Shown here in pieces: positions 29,031 to 30,446 of a stretch of 30,446 nucleotides of DNA. A model generated the notes under the pieces. It searched no databases, was not told where the DNA came from, and worked only from the letters and a program-made list of their open reading frames with translations. Both the position numbers and the translations under genes were made by a program. Source of the DNA: a virus. How positions within the stretch are numbered: the first letter of the stretch is position 1; every line of letters starts with the position of its first letter. The stretch lies in the IMG/VR virus record IMGVR_UViG_3300042549_006850, positions 1 to 30,446 of that record; one strand, 5' to 3'.

Positions 29031-30446
29031 TGAAAGTAGATTATTTTAAAGACGCATTCTCGTCAATACCCAGCGGACGACCAAAAGATGCTTTATTCTA
29101 TTTAGATAGAATTAGAAATGGAGCAGTTAAAAACATTGTCGAAGAAATTCGGTCACGTTTAACCAAGGAAGAAAAAGACGCATCAAAGAAGAAATTAGGT
29201 GCGGTCACATTTGGCGGTACTTTTTCTAAAAGGGCAAAAGATTCATTAAAAGAATCTAGTGGATTAATTGTTTTAGATTTCGATAATTTAGAAAATGTAT
29301 TTGAATCAAAAGAAAGACTTTCAAAAGATGAGTTTATTTATGCTTGTTGGATTTCACCAAGTGGAAATGGTTTAAAAGCTTTAGTTAGAATTCCATCAGT
29401 TGAAAACGATGAAGAATTTAAGTCTTTTTTCTCTTGTATAAAAAAATACTTTGATTGGATTGAAGTTGATGAATCAGGAAAAGATATTTCACGTCTTTGT
29501 TTTGAAAGTTATGACCCTCAAATTTATGTAAATGAAAATTCAAAATTGTGGGTTGATTTTACACCAATTGAGGTTGCTACTTATGAATTAGGAGTTGTAA
29601 CAAATATTCCAATAACAGACCAAGACGAGATTGCTAACCGTTTAATGGTTTGGTTTAAGAAAACTTTTAACGGGCAAAATAGAAATAATTCATTCCATAA
29701 ATTAGCATTAGCATTCAATGATTTTGGTGTTTCTAAATATGTAGCTGAAAGGTATATTTTACCGAATGAACAAAAGGATTTTAAAAAAAGTGAAATTGAA
29801 GCATTAATAAATTCAGCTTACAAGCATACGGCTAATTTTGGTACTAAGTCTTTTGAAGATACAAAGAAAATAAAAACGATTAGTTCTTTAGCTTTAATGG
29901 GTAGAACTGATGAAGAAATTTGTAATGAATTTACAGACTTAAATAAAGATGCGATTCAACAAGAACTTTCAAAAATTAGAAAATCAATAAATATTGAGGA
30001 ATTTTGGTACTATGATTTTGAAGGTAAATTAAAACTTTCGCCACATAAATTTAAGTTCTATTTAGAATCGAGTAATTATTTTAAACATTATCCGATTGAA
30101 AAATCTAAAACATTTACTTTTATCACAAAAGAAGATAATTTCGTCGATGAAGTTAGCGAGTTTCAAATAAAAGATTTTGTTTTAAACACATTACTTTTTA
30201 ATAGTCAGTTAGACCAATTTGACTTAGTTGCAAATAGTACAAAATTATTTACTCCAGCATATTTATCTATGCTTCAAACGGCATCTTTTCAATTAGAAGA
30301 AGATACGAAAGACTATGCAATGATTTACTATCGAAATATTGCATTAAGAATTTGGAGTGATAAAATTGAAAAAATTAACTACTCAGACTTATCAGGTTTT
30401 GTATGGAAAAAACAAGTTATTGATAGAGATTATATTGAATATGACC
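29030..30446 (+). CDS. AEP-type primase, BT4734-like (partial, C-terminus beyond window)
   Basis: ATG 29030 starts a frame open for 472 codons to the right edge. The N-terminal 160 residues resemble BT4734-like AEP primases of Bacteroidota phages and mobile elements. LIVLDFDNLE (about 79-88) holds the two catalytic Asp (LDFD). WISPSGNGLKALVRIP (about 107-122) matches the SG.G.K strand, and KDISRLCFESYDP (about 151-163) holds the D..R motif. Then come a PriCT-like helical region (about 210-280) and a more divergent C-terminal part that probably leads to a helicase or VapE-like ATPase domain outside the window. It probably primes phage DNA replication. Confidence 0.75.
   Translation, partial: MKVDYFKDAFSSIPSGRPKDALFYLDRIRNGAVKNIVEEIRSRLTKEEKDASKKKLGAVTFGGTFSKRAKDSLKESSGLIVLDFDNLENVFESKERLSKDEFIYACWISPSGNGLKALVRIPSVENDEEFKSFFSCIKKYFDWIEVDESGKDISRLCFESYDPQIYVNENSKLWVDFTPIEVATYELGVVTNIPITDQDEIANRLMVWFKKTFNGQNRNNSFHKLALAFNDFGVSKYVAERYILPNEQKDFKKSEIEALINSAYKHTANFGTKSFEDTKKIKTISSLALMGRTDEEICNEFTDLNKDAIQQELSKIRKSINIEEFWYYDFEGKLKLSPHKFKFYLESSNYFKHYPIEKSKTFTFITKEDNFVDEVSEFQIKDFVLNTLLFNSQLDQFDLVANSTKLFTPAYLSMLQTASFQLEEDTKDYAMIYYRNIALRIWSDKIEKINYSDLSGFVWKKQVIDRDYIEYD

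Noticed and set aside
1-30446. Integrase, excisionase or attachment site
   Set aside because: No recombinase motifs were seen in any frame, and no repeat pair resembling att sites was found; the tRNA-like gene alone does not prove an attachment site.

Overview
The window looks like a contiguous stretch of a tailed (siphovirus-type) bacteriophage or prophage of a Bacteroidota host, most likely a flavobacterium. The DNA is AT-rich, start codons lack purine-rich Shine-Dalgarno sequences and sit behind A-rich leaders, and many gene clusters are preceded by the Bacteroidota -7 box TAnnTTTG. Several protein families (DUF3127-like SSB, DUF3560, BT4734-like primase, YopX) also fit this group. No integrase is visible, so lytic and temperate lifestyles cannot be told apart. 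Both window edges cut genes: a portal gene on the left and a primase on the right.

Layout. (1) 1-5.8 kb, head and tail tube: portal on the minus strand, then on the plus strand a 30-codon ORF, HK97-type prohead protease, major capsid protein, head-tail connectors, putative tail tube protein and a 49-aa ORF that ends at a strong terminator. (2) 6-19.4 kb, tail: a new promoter, tail-completion and chaperone-position genes, a 1027-aa tape measure, tail-tip and baseplate proteins, and several fibre or adsorption proteins, including one with a collagen-like stalk and one with the WNDSGTLKIV fibre terminus. (3) 19.4-24 kb, lysis and accessory: small membrane proteins and a holin-like gene; a minus-strand cluster of seven small genes (YopX-like, a YfiM/DUF2279-like lipoprotein, unknowns); then back on the plus strand a permuted NlpC/P60-like hydrolase and an M15 peptidase (endolysin). 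(4) 24.0-24.5 kb, gene-free: two terminator-like hairpins, an unusual 113-nt tRNA-like RNA, another terminator, and an operator-promoter region. (5) 24.5-30.4 kb, early or DNA metabolism: an operon of small proteins including one with a DnaA domain IV-like helix-turn-helix, a DUF3560 protein, a C5 cytosine methyltransferase, an SSB-like OB protein, a 430-nt gene-free region with features of a replication origin and a structured leader, then an AEP-type primase.

The most unusual signals are non-coding. They are: the leader of the primase gene, where a 19-bp hairpin is flanked by two copies of TTTGTGCGAA, one touching the start codon, and the hairpin loop is complementary to both; the tRNA-like RNA with an enlarged anticodon region and an extra hairpin; a cluster of palindromes upstream of the methyltransferase; and the iteron-like, G-run-containing, AT-rich segment between the SSB-like and primase genes. 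The divergent orientation of the portal gene relative to protease and capsid is also unusual. All function calls rest on reading motifs by eye; no database search was run.
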